Source: Rheinheimera sp. 4Y26 (GTDB lineage: Bacteria > Pseudomonadota > Gammaproteobacteria > Enterobacterales > Alteromonadaceae). Taken from it: DNA of 64,000 bases. Made by a program: the position numbers and the translations under genes. The notes beneath the pieces are model-generated. The model was given only the letters and a program-made list of their open reading frames with translations, did no database searches and was not told the origin of the DNA. The stretch covers positions 62,001 through 126,000 of the forward strand of contig NZ_JAOBWS010000003.1 in assembly GCF_025245835.1 (NCBI RefSeq), in the 5' to 3' direction. Shown here piece after piece: positions 27,929-36,903 of the stretch (within the stretch, counting starts at the first letter, position 1; every line of letters starts with the position of its first letter).

Positions 27929-28597
27929 CTAGGTTGCTGTTTTTTTCAGATAGATCAATCGGCTTTGATTAACTGTGCGGCAAAACTCATGAGCTTCTAC
28001 CGGTAACACTGTGGTCGGAATAAAAAGTTCGGCACCCAACAACATCGCCAGATGTTGCATGCGACCGGCAAACATTGCCTGCACCCCATAATAACGTGCT
28101 TTGCCGGTACTGAACTCCGTGTGATGTGCCAGCATGCTGCTGGCGCAGGTTCCGTCCGGACAATCTGAAGCCAGCGCAGCCAGCAGCAGATGGCGTTGCT
28201 CCATCAACAATTTAACGGCAAGACGAGGAGGTAACTGCTGCAAAAAACTATCATAATCAGTGACTTTAAAGCCAACATAAGCAACTTCGCCCCGGCCTGT
28301 CAGCTCGGCAACTCTGGCATATAAAAACGCCTGCCATGGCAATAACCAGCTCCCTCTGCGGTGATGGTATCTCACCCCCTGCGCACAAAGTTCTACTGCA
28401 TAAAAAGGTTCAGTGCTTTTGGCATACCCCAAAAAAATACCGGCAGACAACAGCAAAAATAACAGCACCCAGCCGTTAGACGAAGTCAGTTCAGGCGCCA
28501 GCGCCAGCAATAACATCAACAACAACAGTACCAGAGCGGAAGATAACAATAAGGGAATCCCGCCCCTGGCACTTTGATCCCGAAATAAATACCGCAT
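27929..28597 (-). CDS. DUF2982-like membrane protein
   Basis: A 222-residue protein with two N-terminal hydrophobic segments (about residues 14-36 and 42-58), followed by a cytoplasmic domain of about 160 residues. The segments GSWLLPWQAFLYARV, YVGFKV and PPRLAVKLLMEQRHLLL recall DUF2982 proteins of Shewanella and Vibrio; I make this assignment from memory of the family pattern, so it is tentative. The ribosome binding site AGGA overlaps the stop codon region of the small upstream gene, 8 bases away, so the two are probably cotranslated. Confidence 0.72.
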   Translation of the reverse strand: MRYLFRDQSARGGIPLLLSSALVLLLLMLLLALAPELTSSNGWVLLFLLLSAGIFLGYAKSTEPFYAVELCAQGVRYHHRRGSWLLPWQAFLYARVAELTGRGEVAYVGFKVTDYDSFLQQLPPRLAVKLLMEQRHLLLAALASDCPDGTCASSMLAHHTEFSTGKARYYGVQAMFAGRMQHLAMLLGAELFIPTTVLPVEAHEFCRTVNQSRLIYLKKTAT

Positions 28598-28605
28598 TTG
28601 TTTTC

Positions 28606-28704
28606 CTAGAGCTCAAGGTAATACCAGGTGAAGATTGTCATCAGAATAGTCCACACCAGATAAAAACGAATCATCCGGCATCGTTCACAAGGTTTATCTG
28701 CCAT
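28606..28704 (-). CDS. 32-residue CxxC membrane microprotein
   Basis: A short frame not reported by length-filtered gene finders. It starts at ATG 28704 with GGAG 6 bases upstream and stops at TAG 28606-28608, 8 bases before the DUF2982-like gene. The peptide has a polar N-terminus with a CERC motif (MADKPCERCRM) and then one hydrophobic helix (FYLVWTILMTIFTWYYL). Layout, ribosome binding site and coupling to the next gene argue for a real gene. The cysteine pair could bind a metal or form a disulfide; function unknown. Confidence 0.6.
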   Translation of the reverse strand: MADKPCERCRMIRFYLVWTILMTIFTWYYLEL

Positions 28705-28822
28705 TATTCACTCCATCTATACGACCAACGCCTGCGCAGCTGCGATAACTTCAACATCCAGGGCGAATGTATTTCCATACAATACCCCAGATTAAATTTT
28801 ACTGATATACAACGGAGTCAAA

Positions 28823-29881
28823 GTGCCAAAAACTCAAAACCGCCTGATTTGGATATTGTTAGCAGCGCTCTGCGGCTTTCTTGGTTATTTAGTAATTTCC
28901 GCCCAGGATCATGCCCCAACCAAAAGAGCAGGCGGCTCTCAGGATAATAATGTCCGCACCGCAAAAGTGGTGATGGCCCCCATCAGCAGAGAAGTCAAAG
29001 CGCTGGGTACTGCTCTTGCGTACGACTCGGCAAAAATTGTCAGCGCAACCAGCGATTACCTGACCCTGCTGCAAATTCGCGAAGGAACACAGGTGAAAAA
29101 AGGCGAAATTATCGCCCAGCTTAACGACACTGAAGAAAAAGCCAGAGTCAATGAACTGGCGGCATTATTAGCCGAGCAAAAGCGCCAGCTTGCCCGCTTA
29201 AAAAACTTAACTCAAACCCAGGCCAGCGCCATTTCACTGCTGGATGAACAACAGGCCAAAGTGAATGCCACTCAGGCGCAACTGGATGCAGTGCAGGCCA
29301 GATTAAGTGAAATGGTGATCCGTGCGCCTTTTGATGGGTTAATTGGTTTACGTCAGGTCAGCGAAGGGGCCTTTATCAGTGCAGGCACTGTGCTGACCAC
29401 GCTGGATGACATTTCTACTATCCGCGTTGAATTTAATGTGGCAGAGCGTTATCTGGCCAATTTAACGCCTGGCCTTGCCCTTCGTATCACCAACGTGGCT
29501 TATGGCAACGAAGTGTTCAGCGGAGAAATTAAAGCGCTAGATCCAAGACTCGACCCGGTAACCCGCTCTATCAAAGTACATGGTGTGGTAGCCAACCAGG
29601 CGCTGAAACTGCGCCCTGGCATGCTGCTGAATGTGCAGGTAGAACTGGCACAAAGCCAGGTATTACAAATTCCGGAAAAAGCCATAGTACCGCTGCAAAA
29701 CAAACATTATGTGTTTGTGGTAGATGCAGAAAACAAAGTTTCACAGCGCGAAGTTGAGCTGGGCGAACGTATTCCAGGCAGTGTAGAAGTGTTATCAGGA
29801 TTGGCTGAAGGTGATGAAATTGTCACTGAAGGTACACAAAAACTGCGTCCTGGTGTCACTATCAGCCGCATGGAGCAATAA
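28823..29881 (+). CDS. RND efflux periplasmic adaptor (membrane fusion protein)
   Basis: A 352-residue adaptor that links an inner-membrane RND pump to an outer-membrane channel. The N-terminal anchor is one membrane helix (residues about 8-27) with no lipobox. It is followed by the half-lipoyl motif (LLQIREGTQVKKGEIIAQL), an alpha-hairpin coiled coil (about 95-150), the second half-lipoyl (VIRAPFDGLIGLRQVSEGAFI) and beta-barrel domains. It starts with GTG at 28823, with CGGAG 5-6 bases upstream. It is 2 bases from the pump gene, so they form one operon; no TolC-like gene is present. Confidence 0.94.
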   Translation: MPKTQNRLIWILLAALCGFLGYLVISAQDHAPTKRAGGSQDNNVRTAKVVMAPISREVKALGTALAYDSAKIVSATSDYLTLLQIREGTQVKKGEIIAQLNDTEEKARVNELAALLAEQKRQLARLKNLTQTQASAISLLDEQQAKVNATQAQLDAVQARLSEMVIRAPFDGLIGLRQVSEGAFISAGTVLTTLDDISTIRVEFNVAERYLANLTPGLALRITNVAYGNEVFSGEIKALDPRLDPVTRSIKVHGVVANQALKLRPGMLLNVQVELAQSQVLQIPEKAIVPLQNKHYVFVVDAENKVSQREVELGERIPGSVEVLSGLAEGDEIVTEGTQKLRPGVTISRMEQ

Positions 29882-29883
29882 TC

Positions 29884-32800
29884 ATGTGGCTATCTGACGT
29901 CTCCGTAAAAAGGCCGGTATTCGCCACTGTGGTTAATCTGGTGCTGATTATCTTTGGGGTAGTTTGTTTTAGCATGCTGCCACTTCGCGAATTCCCGGAC
30001 ATCGATTCCCCCGTGGTCACCATCAGCACCGACTACCCTGGTGCCTCAGCTGAAATTGTTGAATCTAAAATCACCCAGCCGATTGAAGACATGATCAGCG
30101 GCGTTGAGGGTATTAAAAACATCAGTTCCAACAGCAGGGTTGGCCGCTCTAACGTCACTATTGAGTTTAATATCAACCGCGATATCGACGCCGCAGCGAA
30201 CGATGTGCGCGAACGTATTTCCAGGGTGATGGACAATCTGCCGGATCAGGCCAGGCCACCGGAAGTATTTAAGGCCAACAGCGACGATGACACCATTGCC
30301 TGGTTTTTACTGAGCAGTGAAAACATGACCAACCTGGAACTCACCGACTACGCTGACCGTTTTATTACTGAGCGTTTTTCCGTGGTCGACGGTGTAGCCC
30401 GGTTGCAAATTGGTGGTGAACGTAAATACGCCATGCGGATGTGGCTCGATAAAGATGCCATGGCGTCCCGCGGTGTCACAGTACAAGACATCGAAAACGT
30501 ACTGCGTAATGAAAACGTTGAACTGCCGGCCGGTAATATTAAATCTCAGGACCGCGACTTTATTGTGCGGGTGGTGCGAACTTATAAAACCCAGCAGGAC
30601 TTTAACCGCCTGGTGGTGAAAAAAGGCGACAATAACTATCTGGTGCGCTTAGGTGAAGTGGCCGAAGTGGTGCTGGCTTCAGAAAACGAAGAAAGCGAAT
30701 TTCGAAGCGACGGCAAAAACGTACTGGGTATCGGCATTATCAAACAATCCAAAGCTAATACGCTGGATGTAGTAAAGGCCGCCCGGGCAGAAGCCGAGCG
30801 GATCAAAGCCACACTGCCGCCAGGAACGACTATAGAGCCGGGTTACGACTCGTCGGTTTTTATCGCCGAATCTATCCGTGAGGTTTATAACACCCTTGGC
30901 ATCGCATTGGTGCTGGTGGTGGTGGTGATTTTTTCTTTCCTTGGCAACCTGCGCGCCACTTTTATTCCTGCCGTCACAGTGCCTGTGGCGCTGATCAGCG
31001 CTTTTACTGTGCTTTACGCGCTGGATTTTTCCATTAACCTGCTGACTTTATTGGCGATGGTACTGGCAATTGGCCTGGTGGTGGATGACTCCATCGTGGT
31101 GCTTGAGAACATTTACCGGCGTATCGAGCAAGGTGAACACCCGCTGTTGGCGTCCTACAAAGGTGCTCGTGAGGTAGGTTTTGCGGTGGTCGCCACCACT
31201 CTGGTACTGATTTCAGTTTTTGTGCCGCTGGTGTTTATGCAGGGGGACCTCGGTAAACTCTTTACTGAATTTGCCCTGGCCGTTGCCGCAGCCGTTGCTT
31301 TTTCTGCAGTTGCAGCTTTAACCCTGACACCGATGCTCTGCAGCAAAATGCTAAAACACGACAAAAGAGAAAGTGCTTTTAGCGCATTGATCCATAAAGT
31401 GTTTAACAAAATAGAACATGGCTATCGCCGTCAGCTGCAACAGGTCACAGTGCAAAAATGGCCCACCCTGCTGTTACTGGCACTGTGTTTTGTTGCCAGT
31501 GCTTATTTAATCAAACTGATCCCACAAGAGCTGGCGCCCGCTGAAGACAGAGGCACCTTTTTTGTGATGATGAGTCCGGTGGAAGGGGCCAGTTATCAAA
31601 GCAACAGCAAAAACATGAAGCTGATTGAAGACATTCTGCTGCCCTACTATGAAAAAGGTGAATTAAACCGCCTGCTGATCCGGGTGCCTGGTTTTGGCAA
31701 CACTGGGGGTATGGCCATAGTCGGCAGCGAAAACTGGCATAACGGCCAGCGCCGCACCGCCGAGCTGCTGCCGGAAATTGCCGGCAAACTAAACGCCTTG
31801 CCCGATGTGCGCGCTTTTATTAACCAACGCAGCGGTTTAAGCGGTGGCCGTGGTGGCGGTGGCCGTCCGGTGCAGTTTGTGATGCAGGGCAATACCTACG
31901 ATGAACTGGCGAAATGGCGTGACATAGTGCTGAAAAAAGCCCAGCAAAACCCGAATTTACTGATGCTGGATCACGACTACAAAGAAACAGTGCCACAGGT
32001 GCTGGTGGAAATTAACAGTGAAAGGGCTGCCGATTTAGGTATTTCTGTCGGCGTCGTCGGCCGCGCGCTGGAAGCTATGTTGGGTGGACGTCGTGTTACC
32101 ACTTTCCTTGACCGGGGTAAAGAATACGACGTGATTCTGGAAGGCGCTGATGATGACTTTAGTAAACCCGGCAATATTTCCAATGTCTACGTGCGTTCAA
32201 GCGGCTCGAACGAGCTTATTCCACTGGACAACCTGGTGACGCTCACAGAAGAAGCTACTTCATCGACGCTGAACAGGTACAACAGAATGCGCGCCATCAC
32301 TATCTCGGCTAACCTGGCTCCGGGTTACAGTCTGGGTGAAGCCCTGACCTTCCTGGAAGAAACAGTACGCAGTGAAATTGATGGCAATGTGGGTATTGAA
32401 TACAAAGGTGAATCGCTGATGTTTAAAGACAGCGGCGAATCGACCATTTTGATTTTTGCGTTGGCGCTCATCATTACCTATCTGGTGCTGGCGGCACAAT
32501 TCGAAAGTTTTATTCACCCGCTGGTGATTATGCTGACAGTGCCACTTGGCCTGGCCGGTGCTTTGGGCGGTTTGTATCTGGCCGGTATGACACTGAACAT
32601 TTACAGCCAGATTGGTCTGGTGATGATTATCGGACTGGTGGCGAAAAATGGCATTTTAATTGTTGAATTTGCCAATCAGCTGCGTGATTCGGGCGTTGAA
32701 TTTATGCAGGCGATTGAGCAGGCGTCAGTGCAACGTTTCCGCCCTATTACCATGACCGCCTTCACCACAGTGATGAGTAGTATTCCTCTCATTATTACCT

Positions 32801-32994
32801 CGGGTCCAGGCTCTGAAAGCCGGATGGTGATTGGTATGGTCATTTGTGCCGGTGTTGGTTTTGCCACTTTACTGACCTTGTACGTGGTGCCTGTAGCTTA
32901 TGTGGCACTGGCGCGCAATACCCGCTCGCCTGAGAGTATCAGCAACGAGCTGCAAGCACTGCAGCAGGCTTCAGACACTCAACAGTCGTCATAA
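29884..32994 (+). CDS. RND-family multidrug efflux pump
   Basis: A 1036-residue proton-driven pump of the AcrB/MexI type. Twelve membrane helices and two large periplasmic loops are evident. The proton-relay residues are present: the Asp pair in AIGLVVDDSIVVLENIYRR (helix 4) and Lys in GLVAKNGILIVEFANQ (helix 10). The N-terminus (SVKRPVFATVVNLVLIIFG) and the loop PGASAEIVESKITQPIE are typical of the HAE1 hydrophobe/amphiphile group. A glycine-rich stretch, GLSGGRGGGGRP, lies near residue 655. A terminator follows. Substrate is unknown. Confidence 0.95.
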   Translation: MWLSDVSVKRPVFATVVNLVLIIFGVVCFSMLPLREFPDIDSPVVTISTDYPGASAEIVESKITQPIEDMISGVEGIKNISSNSRVGRSNVTIEFNINRDIDAAANDVRERISRVMDNLPDQARPPEVFKANSDDDTIAWFLLSSENMTNLELTDYADRFITERFSVVDGVARLQIGGERKYAMRMWLDKDAMASRGVTVQDIENVLRNENVELPAGNIKSQDRDFIVRVVRTYKTQQDFNRLVVKKGDNNYLVRLGEVAEVVLASENEESEFRSDGKNVLGIGIIKQSKANTLDVVKAARAEAERIKATLPPGTTIEPGYDSSVFIAESIREVYNTLGIALVLVVVVIFSFLGNLRATFIPAVTVPVALISAFTVLYALDFSINLLTLLAMVLAIGLVVDDSIVVLENIYRRIEQGEHPLLASYKGAREVGFAVVATTLVLISVFVPLVFMQGDLGKLFTEFALAVAAAVAFSAVAALTLTPMLCSKMLKHDKRESAFSALIHKVFNKIEHGYRRQLQQVTVQKWPTLLLLALCFVASAYLIKLIPQELAPAEDRGTFFVMMSPVEGASYQSNSKNMKLIEDILLPYYEKGELNRLLIRVPGFGNTGGMAIVGSENWHNGQRRTAELLPEIAGKLNALPDVRAFINQRSGLSGGRGGGGRPVQFVMQGNTYDELAKWRDIVLKKAQQNPNLLMLDHDYKETVPQVLVEINSERAADLGISVGVVGRALEAMLGGRRVTTFLDRGKEYDVILEGADDDFSKPGNISNVYVRSSGSNELIPLDNLVTLTEEATSSTLNRYNRMRAITISANLAPGYSLGEALTFLEETVRSEIDGNVGIEYKGESLMFKDSGESTILIFALALIITYLVLAAQFESFIHPLVIMLTVPLGLAGALGGLYLAGMTLNIYSQIGLVMIIGLVAKNGILIVEFANQLRDSGVEFMQAIEQASVQRFRPITMTAFTTVMSSIPLIITSGPGSESRMVIGMVICAGVGFATLLTLYVVPVAYVALARNTRSPESISNELQALQQASDTQQSS

Positions 32995-33016
32995 AGTGCT
33001 GAGTTTGATTTGACCC

Positions 33017-33047
33017 AAAAACGGCAGGTTTCCCCTGCCGTTTTTTA
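33017..33047 (+). terminator. Intrinsic terminator after the RND pump
   Basis: AAAAA-cggcagg-tttcc-cctgccg-TTTTTT; stem 7 bp plus A/U extension. Confidence 0.87.
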
Positions 33048-33171
33048 TTTTTTCAGGCAGTGTTTATTCCCGGCATTACACCGTAAAAAATACGGACACC
33101 AACCAAAGACTGGATATATTTCAGGCACAAACTATGCTTTTTTACAGGAGAACATTTTCAGGACAACAGGG

Positions 33172-34227
33172 ATGGCTTTTATACCGCTAAACCGGGTGCA
33201 TTGGCTTTATTGGCTGGCGTTATTATGGTGTTGTGTATATCTGCTGCTGACACTGAGCTGGTGGCAACAATACAAACATCAGGAACTTAAGCTACAACAA
33301 ACCACAGCGTTGCTTCCCTGGGTTGAACCTGTACAGACGCTTATCCGCAACCTGCAAACCGAACGTGGCCTGAGCGCCGGCCAGGTAACACCATCGCTTC
33401 CCTATAAACCTGCACTACAAATCCAATATCTGTTAACCGATGCTGCCTGGCGTGATCTGAGAGTGGCATTAGAACAACAGACAGCACCTGCACAATCGGT
33501 ACTTATTAGAGTCTTAGCGCAAAATCCGCTAACAGCACTGCGCCAACAGGTGCTTTATAACGGTTTGGAATCCACTCCGGCCGATGGGGCCGCCATCATT
33601 AAGGCGTACAGCGCAATAATCAAACCACTGCTGCAGTATGTTCAGCAGCTACAACAGGACGGAGATATGCCCTGGCAGCAACACAGCAGCGCTATCAGCC
33701 AACTGATGGAAGTGATTGAACGTTCTGGTCTGGAACGCGCCATGTTGCATATGGCCATGGCAGAGCAGGAAATGAGTGCGGCCAGGTATCAGAACTATGT
33801 GTTTGTGATGAACGAACTTCGGGATCATCAAAGCGCTTTTGAGGAGCGCAGTCCTGCGGCTGTATTACAACAGTGGCAACAATGGCAGCAACAACAGCAC
33901 TATCTGCAATTGACACAAGTGCGTGAACAGGCATTGAACCAGCAATTTTCAGTAGCTCCGGCTTTGTGGTTTTCTCTATCAAGTACGAACATCAACCAGC
34001 TGTATCAGTTGCAACAGGAGCTTCAGCTCCAGCTGCAACAAGACCTGACTGATGGCCGGCAAACAAGGCTGGAAGCGATGCAGCAACTGCAGTTACATCA
34101 ACAATATATGCTGCTCTTGCTGCTGCTTATCTTGTGGCGGATGCATCGGCTGAACATCATTACAGCCAAAGAGCGACCACAACCTAAATTACCGGTGAGT
34201 TTTCAGCAACAAATCGGCCAGGGCTAA
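33172..34227 (+). CDS. NIT-domain membrane sensor without an output domain
   Basis: A 351-residue protein with one membrane helix near the N-terminus (about 11-30), a large periplasmic helical domain starting with LIRNLQTERGLSAGQ (57-71; the NIT-domain hallmark), and a second membrane helix near 312-325, then only about 25 cytoplasmic residues. The NIT domain (Pfam NIT) senses nitrate and nitrite in proteins such as NasR, where it is normally joined to HAMP, MCP, GGDEF or ANTAR outputs; none is seen here. It is rich in Gln. ATG 33172 has AGGA 8 bases upstream; the in-frame upstream part crosses the preceding terminator and is rejected. Confidence 0.75.
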   Translation: MAFIPLNRVHWLYWLALLWCCVYLLLTLSWWQQYKHQELKLQQTTALLPWVEPVQTLIRNLQTERGLSAGQVTPSLPYKPALQIQYLLTDAAWRDLRVALEQQTAPAQSVLIRVLAQNPLTALRQQVLYNGLESTPADGAAIIKAYSAIIKPLLQYVQQLQQDGDMPWQQHSSAISQLMEVIERSGLERAMLHMAMAEQEMSAARYQNYVFVMNELRDHQSAFEERSPAAVLQQWQQWQQQQHYLQLTQVREQALNQQFSVAPALWFSLSSTNINQLYQLQQELQLQLQQDLTDGRQTRLEAMQQLQLHQQYMLLLLLLILWRMHRLNIITAKERPQPKLPVSFQQQIGQG

Positions 34228-34392
34228 CACCAGAGCTTTGTTCCGGCAGTTCATCGACTTTAGGTGGTATGATACCGCCGGAATAGAACGGCAAGGTCTT
34301 GTTGTGATATGAATTTCATTGTGCTGTCCGTGCCTTGATAATGATTTTTTGTTAGACTGCCAGCCATCTTCAGCCTACTGAAAAAACCAGCC

Positions 34393-34467
34393 ATGACAAG
34401 CTTCGCCGACTTTGCACCTGAACTGCCTCACAGCGTTTTTTGCCTGCGGACTGCTTATGCCCACTGA
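34393..34467 (+). other. Possible 24-codon leader ORF overlapping the btuD-like start
   Basis: ATG 34393 to TGA 34465-34467 encodes a 24-residue peptide in another frame that runs across the ATG of the ABC ATPase. It has no good ribosome binding site. Terminating 8 bases inside the next gene could couple translation, but it may simply be chance. Confidence 0.25.
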
Positions 34468-35242
34468 AACTGTGCTGGGTTGTCAGCTACTGAGTTTTTG
34501 CTGGCAAGGTGACTGGACTTTAGCGCCGCTGAGTTTTGAACTCCGCGCTGGTGAGCGGTTGGGCGTAATTGGCCCCAATGGCGCAGGTAAATCCACTTTA
34601 CTAAAACTACTGGCAGGTTTATGCCAACCATCATCAGGCTCAGTGCTGCTGCAGGGTAAACCCTTAACCCAATATAGCAGAACAGAAAAAGCCAGACAGC
34701 TGGCGTTATTGTCGCAGGAAAACGAACAAGCTCAGGCCATGACGGTGGCAGAGCTGATGTTACTTGGCCTGCTGCCACATAAAAAACTCTGGCAAGCCAA
34801 TAGCCAGGCCGATCTGAACCTGCTCAAGCAATGTCTGGTGCAGGTTGGTCTGAGTCACAAACAGCATCAACTCCTTAGCAGCCTGTCCGGCGGCGAATTA
34901 CAGCGTGCCCAGCTTGGCCGGGTATTGATGCAGGGCGCCACACTGATTTTGCTGGACGAGCCAACCAATCATCTGGATATCCAATATCAGCATCAGTTGT
35001 TGCAACTGATAGCATCACTGCCCCTGAGCCTGATTGCCAGTTTTCATGATTTAAACCTGGCAGCAAGTTATTGCGATCGTCTGCTGCTATTACATCAGGG
35101 CAAAGTGATGGCGCTTGGCACACCACAACAGGTGCTGACTGCACCTTTGATCAGCACCGTATTCGGCCGGCCTTGCCTGGTGGATGAAAACCCATTTGAC
35201 GGTAAACCACGCCTGACTTTTGCGCCCGGAGATTGTGTATGA
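34457..35242 (+). CDS. btuD: Cobalamin ABC transporter ATPase (BtuD-like)
   Basis: The 261-residue ATPase of a BtuCDF-type vitamin B12 importer. Walker A GPNGAGKST near residue 41, Q-loop LALLSQEN, signature LSGGELQRAQLGR, Walker B LILLDEPTNHLDI and switch His in SFHDLNL are all present. It overlaps the btuC-like gene as ATGA. The family also includes FecE/FhuC siderophore ATPases; assignment to cobalamin rests on the neighbouring btuC-like, cobO and btuF genes. The start is ATG 34457; the ribosome binding site (CGGA) is weak. Confidence 0.88.
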   Translation: MPTETVLGCQLLSFCWQGDWTLAPLSFELRAGERLGVIGPNGAGKSTLLKLLAGLCQPSSGSVLLQGKPLTQYSRTEKARQLALLSQENEQAQAMTVAELMLLGLLPHKKLWQANSQADLNLLKQCLVQVGLSHKQHQLLSSLSGGELQRAQLGRVLMQGATLILLDEPTNHLDIQYQHQLLQLIASLPLSLIASFHDLNLAASYCDRLLLLHQGKVMALGTPQQVLTAPLISTVFGRPCLVDENPFDGKPRLTFAPGDCV

Positions 35243-36228
35243 AGAGCTTTGCATTGCCGCAGCGCTGGTTATTGTTATTTTTGCTCGCTCTGGGCAGTTT
35301 TTTGTTTTGTTTAAATACCGGCAGCGTCAGTTTGCAGTGGCAGGAACTTTGGTGGTGTTTTACCGGCGAGTGCACAGATCCAATGCAATGGCAGCTAATA
35401 TGGCAGCTGCGTCTGCCGCGTTTATTGCTGGGTTTTGTCGCTGGCGCTGGCCTGGCGTTAAGTGGCGCTTTATTACAACATTTAAGCCGTAACCCACTGG
35501 CCGATCCTTATTTGTTTGGTGTGATTGCCGGCGCTGGCCTGGGGGCTACCGTCGCCAGCCTGTATTTTCCAGCGTTACTGATAGCGCTGCCACTGGCAGC
35601 TTTTGTCGGCGCCCTGCTGGCCATTGCGCTGGTACTGGTATTGGCACTGCTGGCACGCTGGCAGCAGCTTGATCATTTTATTCTGGCCGGTGTGGCTGTG
35701 AGTTTTTTATTCAGCGCTGCCACTGCGCTACTGCTGTATCAGCACGACCCTTTTGCCGCCAACAGAGTGATGTTCTGGCTGATGGGCAGTTTGTCGCGGG
35801 CCAGTTATCAGCCGCTGTGGTTTATTTTGCCCTGTCTGTTGTTGTGCCTGCTGCTCGCTGTATTATTCCGCCGCCAGCTCGACGCCATGTTATGGTCGGA
35901 TCAAACGGCATTAAGTCTGGGCGTACCGGTGCAACCCCTGCGGTTGTTATTTTTACTGCTGACAGCAGCCCTGACCGCCAGTATTGTTGCTTATTGTGGT
36001 GGTATTGGTTTTGTCGGACTGATGGTGCCCCATCTGGTGCGGATGCTGCTGGGCTCGCAGGCACTGAGCCTTTTTGTTGGCAGCTGCCTTTGTGGCGGAA
36101 TTTTTCTGATCTGGGTGGACGCCGGCGCCCGTACTCTGATGCCCAGTCAGGAATTGCCACTTGGGGTCATTACCTCTGCCTGCGGCAGCCTGTTTTTTTT
36201 ATTGTTATTAAGCCGCAGACGCGGTTAA
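35239..36228 (+). CDS. btuC: Cobalamin ABC transporter permease (BtuC-like)
   Basis: A 329-residue FecCD/BtuC-family permease with about ten membrane helices. Recognisable segments are the LRLPRLLLGFVAGAGLALSGALLQHLSRNPLADPYLFGV loop (typical of the family), a central GVAVSFLFSAATALLL and the C-terminal YCGGIGFVGLMVPHLVRMLLG, which contacts the ATPase. ATG 35239 overlaps the btuD stop and has GGAG 8 bases upstream; the GTG two codons before it is less likely. Confidence 0.9.
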   Translation: MKSFALPQRWLLLFLLALGSFLFCLNTGSVSLQWQELWWCFTGECTDPMQWQLIWQLRLPRLLLGFVAGAGLALSGALLQHLSRNPLADPYLFGVIAGAGLGATVASLYFPALLIALPLAAFVGALLAIALVLVLALLARWQQLDHFILAGVAVSFLFSAATALLLYQHDPFAANRVMFWLMGSLSRASYQPLWFILPCLLLCLLLAVLFRRQLDAMLWSDQTALSLGVPVQPLRLLFLLLTAALTASIVAYCGGIGFVGLMVPHLVRMLLGSQALSLFVGSCLCGGIFLIWVDAGARTLMPSQELPLGVITSACGSLFFLLLLSRRRG

Positions 36229-36238
36229 GAGTCCAATC

Positions 36239-36898
36239 ATGACCGGAACTGACCACAACAATCCGCTGCAACCGTCATCTGCCGCAGACAGCGATCACGA
36301 TGCTGAACAAAAAGCGCAGCGCCATCAGCAGCGCCAGCAAAAACTCAAAGAAAAAGTCGATGAGCGAATCGCCGCAGCCACCCGGGACAAAGGTTTGCTG
36401 CTGGTGATCACCGGCAATGGCAAAGGTAAATCCACAGCTGGTTTTGGCATGGTGTGCCGAACCGTTGGCCATGGTATGCGCGCTGCCGTCGCCCAGTTTA
36501 TTAAAGGCAGCTGGGCCTGCGGCGAACGTGATTTGTTACAACAACATGGTGTTGCTTTTGCCGTGATGGCAACTGGTTTTACCTGGGAAACACAAAACCG
36601 CGCGCTGGATATGGCAGCAGCTCAGGCAGTATGGCAACAGGCCAAACAATATCTGCAAGACCCGGCCATTCATCTGGTGCTGCTCGATGAGCTGACTTAT
36701 ATGCTGACCTACGACTATATTGCGTTAGAAGAGGTGCTTGACGCCCTGACCACAAGACCGCAAGGTCAGCATGTGGTGATCACTGGCCGCGGATGTCATC
36801 GCAGCCTGATTGAACTGGCCGATACCGTTAGTGAAGTACAGTCGGTCAAACATGCTTTTGATGCCGGCATCAGAGTGCAACAAGGCGTTGATTGGTGA
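36239..36898 (+). CDS. cobO: Cob(I)alamin adenosyltransferase, CobO/BtuR type
   Basis: Transfers the adenosyl group from ATP to cob(I)alamin to make adenosylcobalamin. The 219-residue protein has a charged N-terminal extension (about 50 residues, Gln/Lys/Arg-rich) followed by the CobA/CobO core: LLVITGNGKGKSTAGFG (P-loop), AQFIKGSW, and LVLLDELTYMLTYDYI. Its position between the btuC-like and btuF genes couples uptake to activation. Confidence 0.94.
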   Translation: MTGTDHNNPLQPSSAADSDHDAEQKAQRHQQRQQKLKEKVDERIAAATRDKGLLLVITGNGKGKSTAGFGMVCRTVGHGMRAAVAQFIKGSWACGERDLLQQHGVAFAVMATGFTWETQNRALDMAAAQAVWQQAKQYLQDPAIHLVLLDELTYMLTYDYIALEEVLDALTTRPQGQHVVITGRGCHRSLIELADTVSEVQSVKHAFDAGIRVQQGVDW

Positions 36899-36903
36899 GG
36901 TCG

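Noticed and set aside
33010-33171. A 54-residue N-terminal extension of the NIT-domain protein
   Set aside because: The segment spans the intrinsic terminator of the RND pump and the internal ATG has a good ribosome binding site.
34228-34456. Cobalamin riboswitch before the btuD-like gene
   Set aside because: No B12-box core (GCCCCCGCAACGGT-like) or GGTGxxxxCC element could be found; only a short near-palindrome at 34263-34279.
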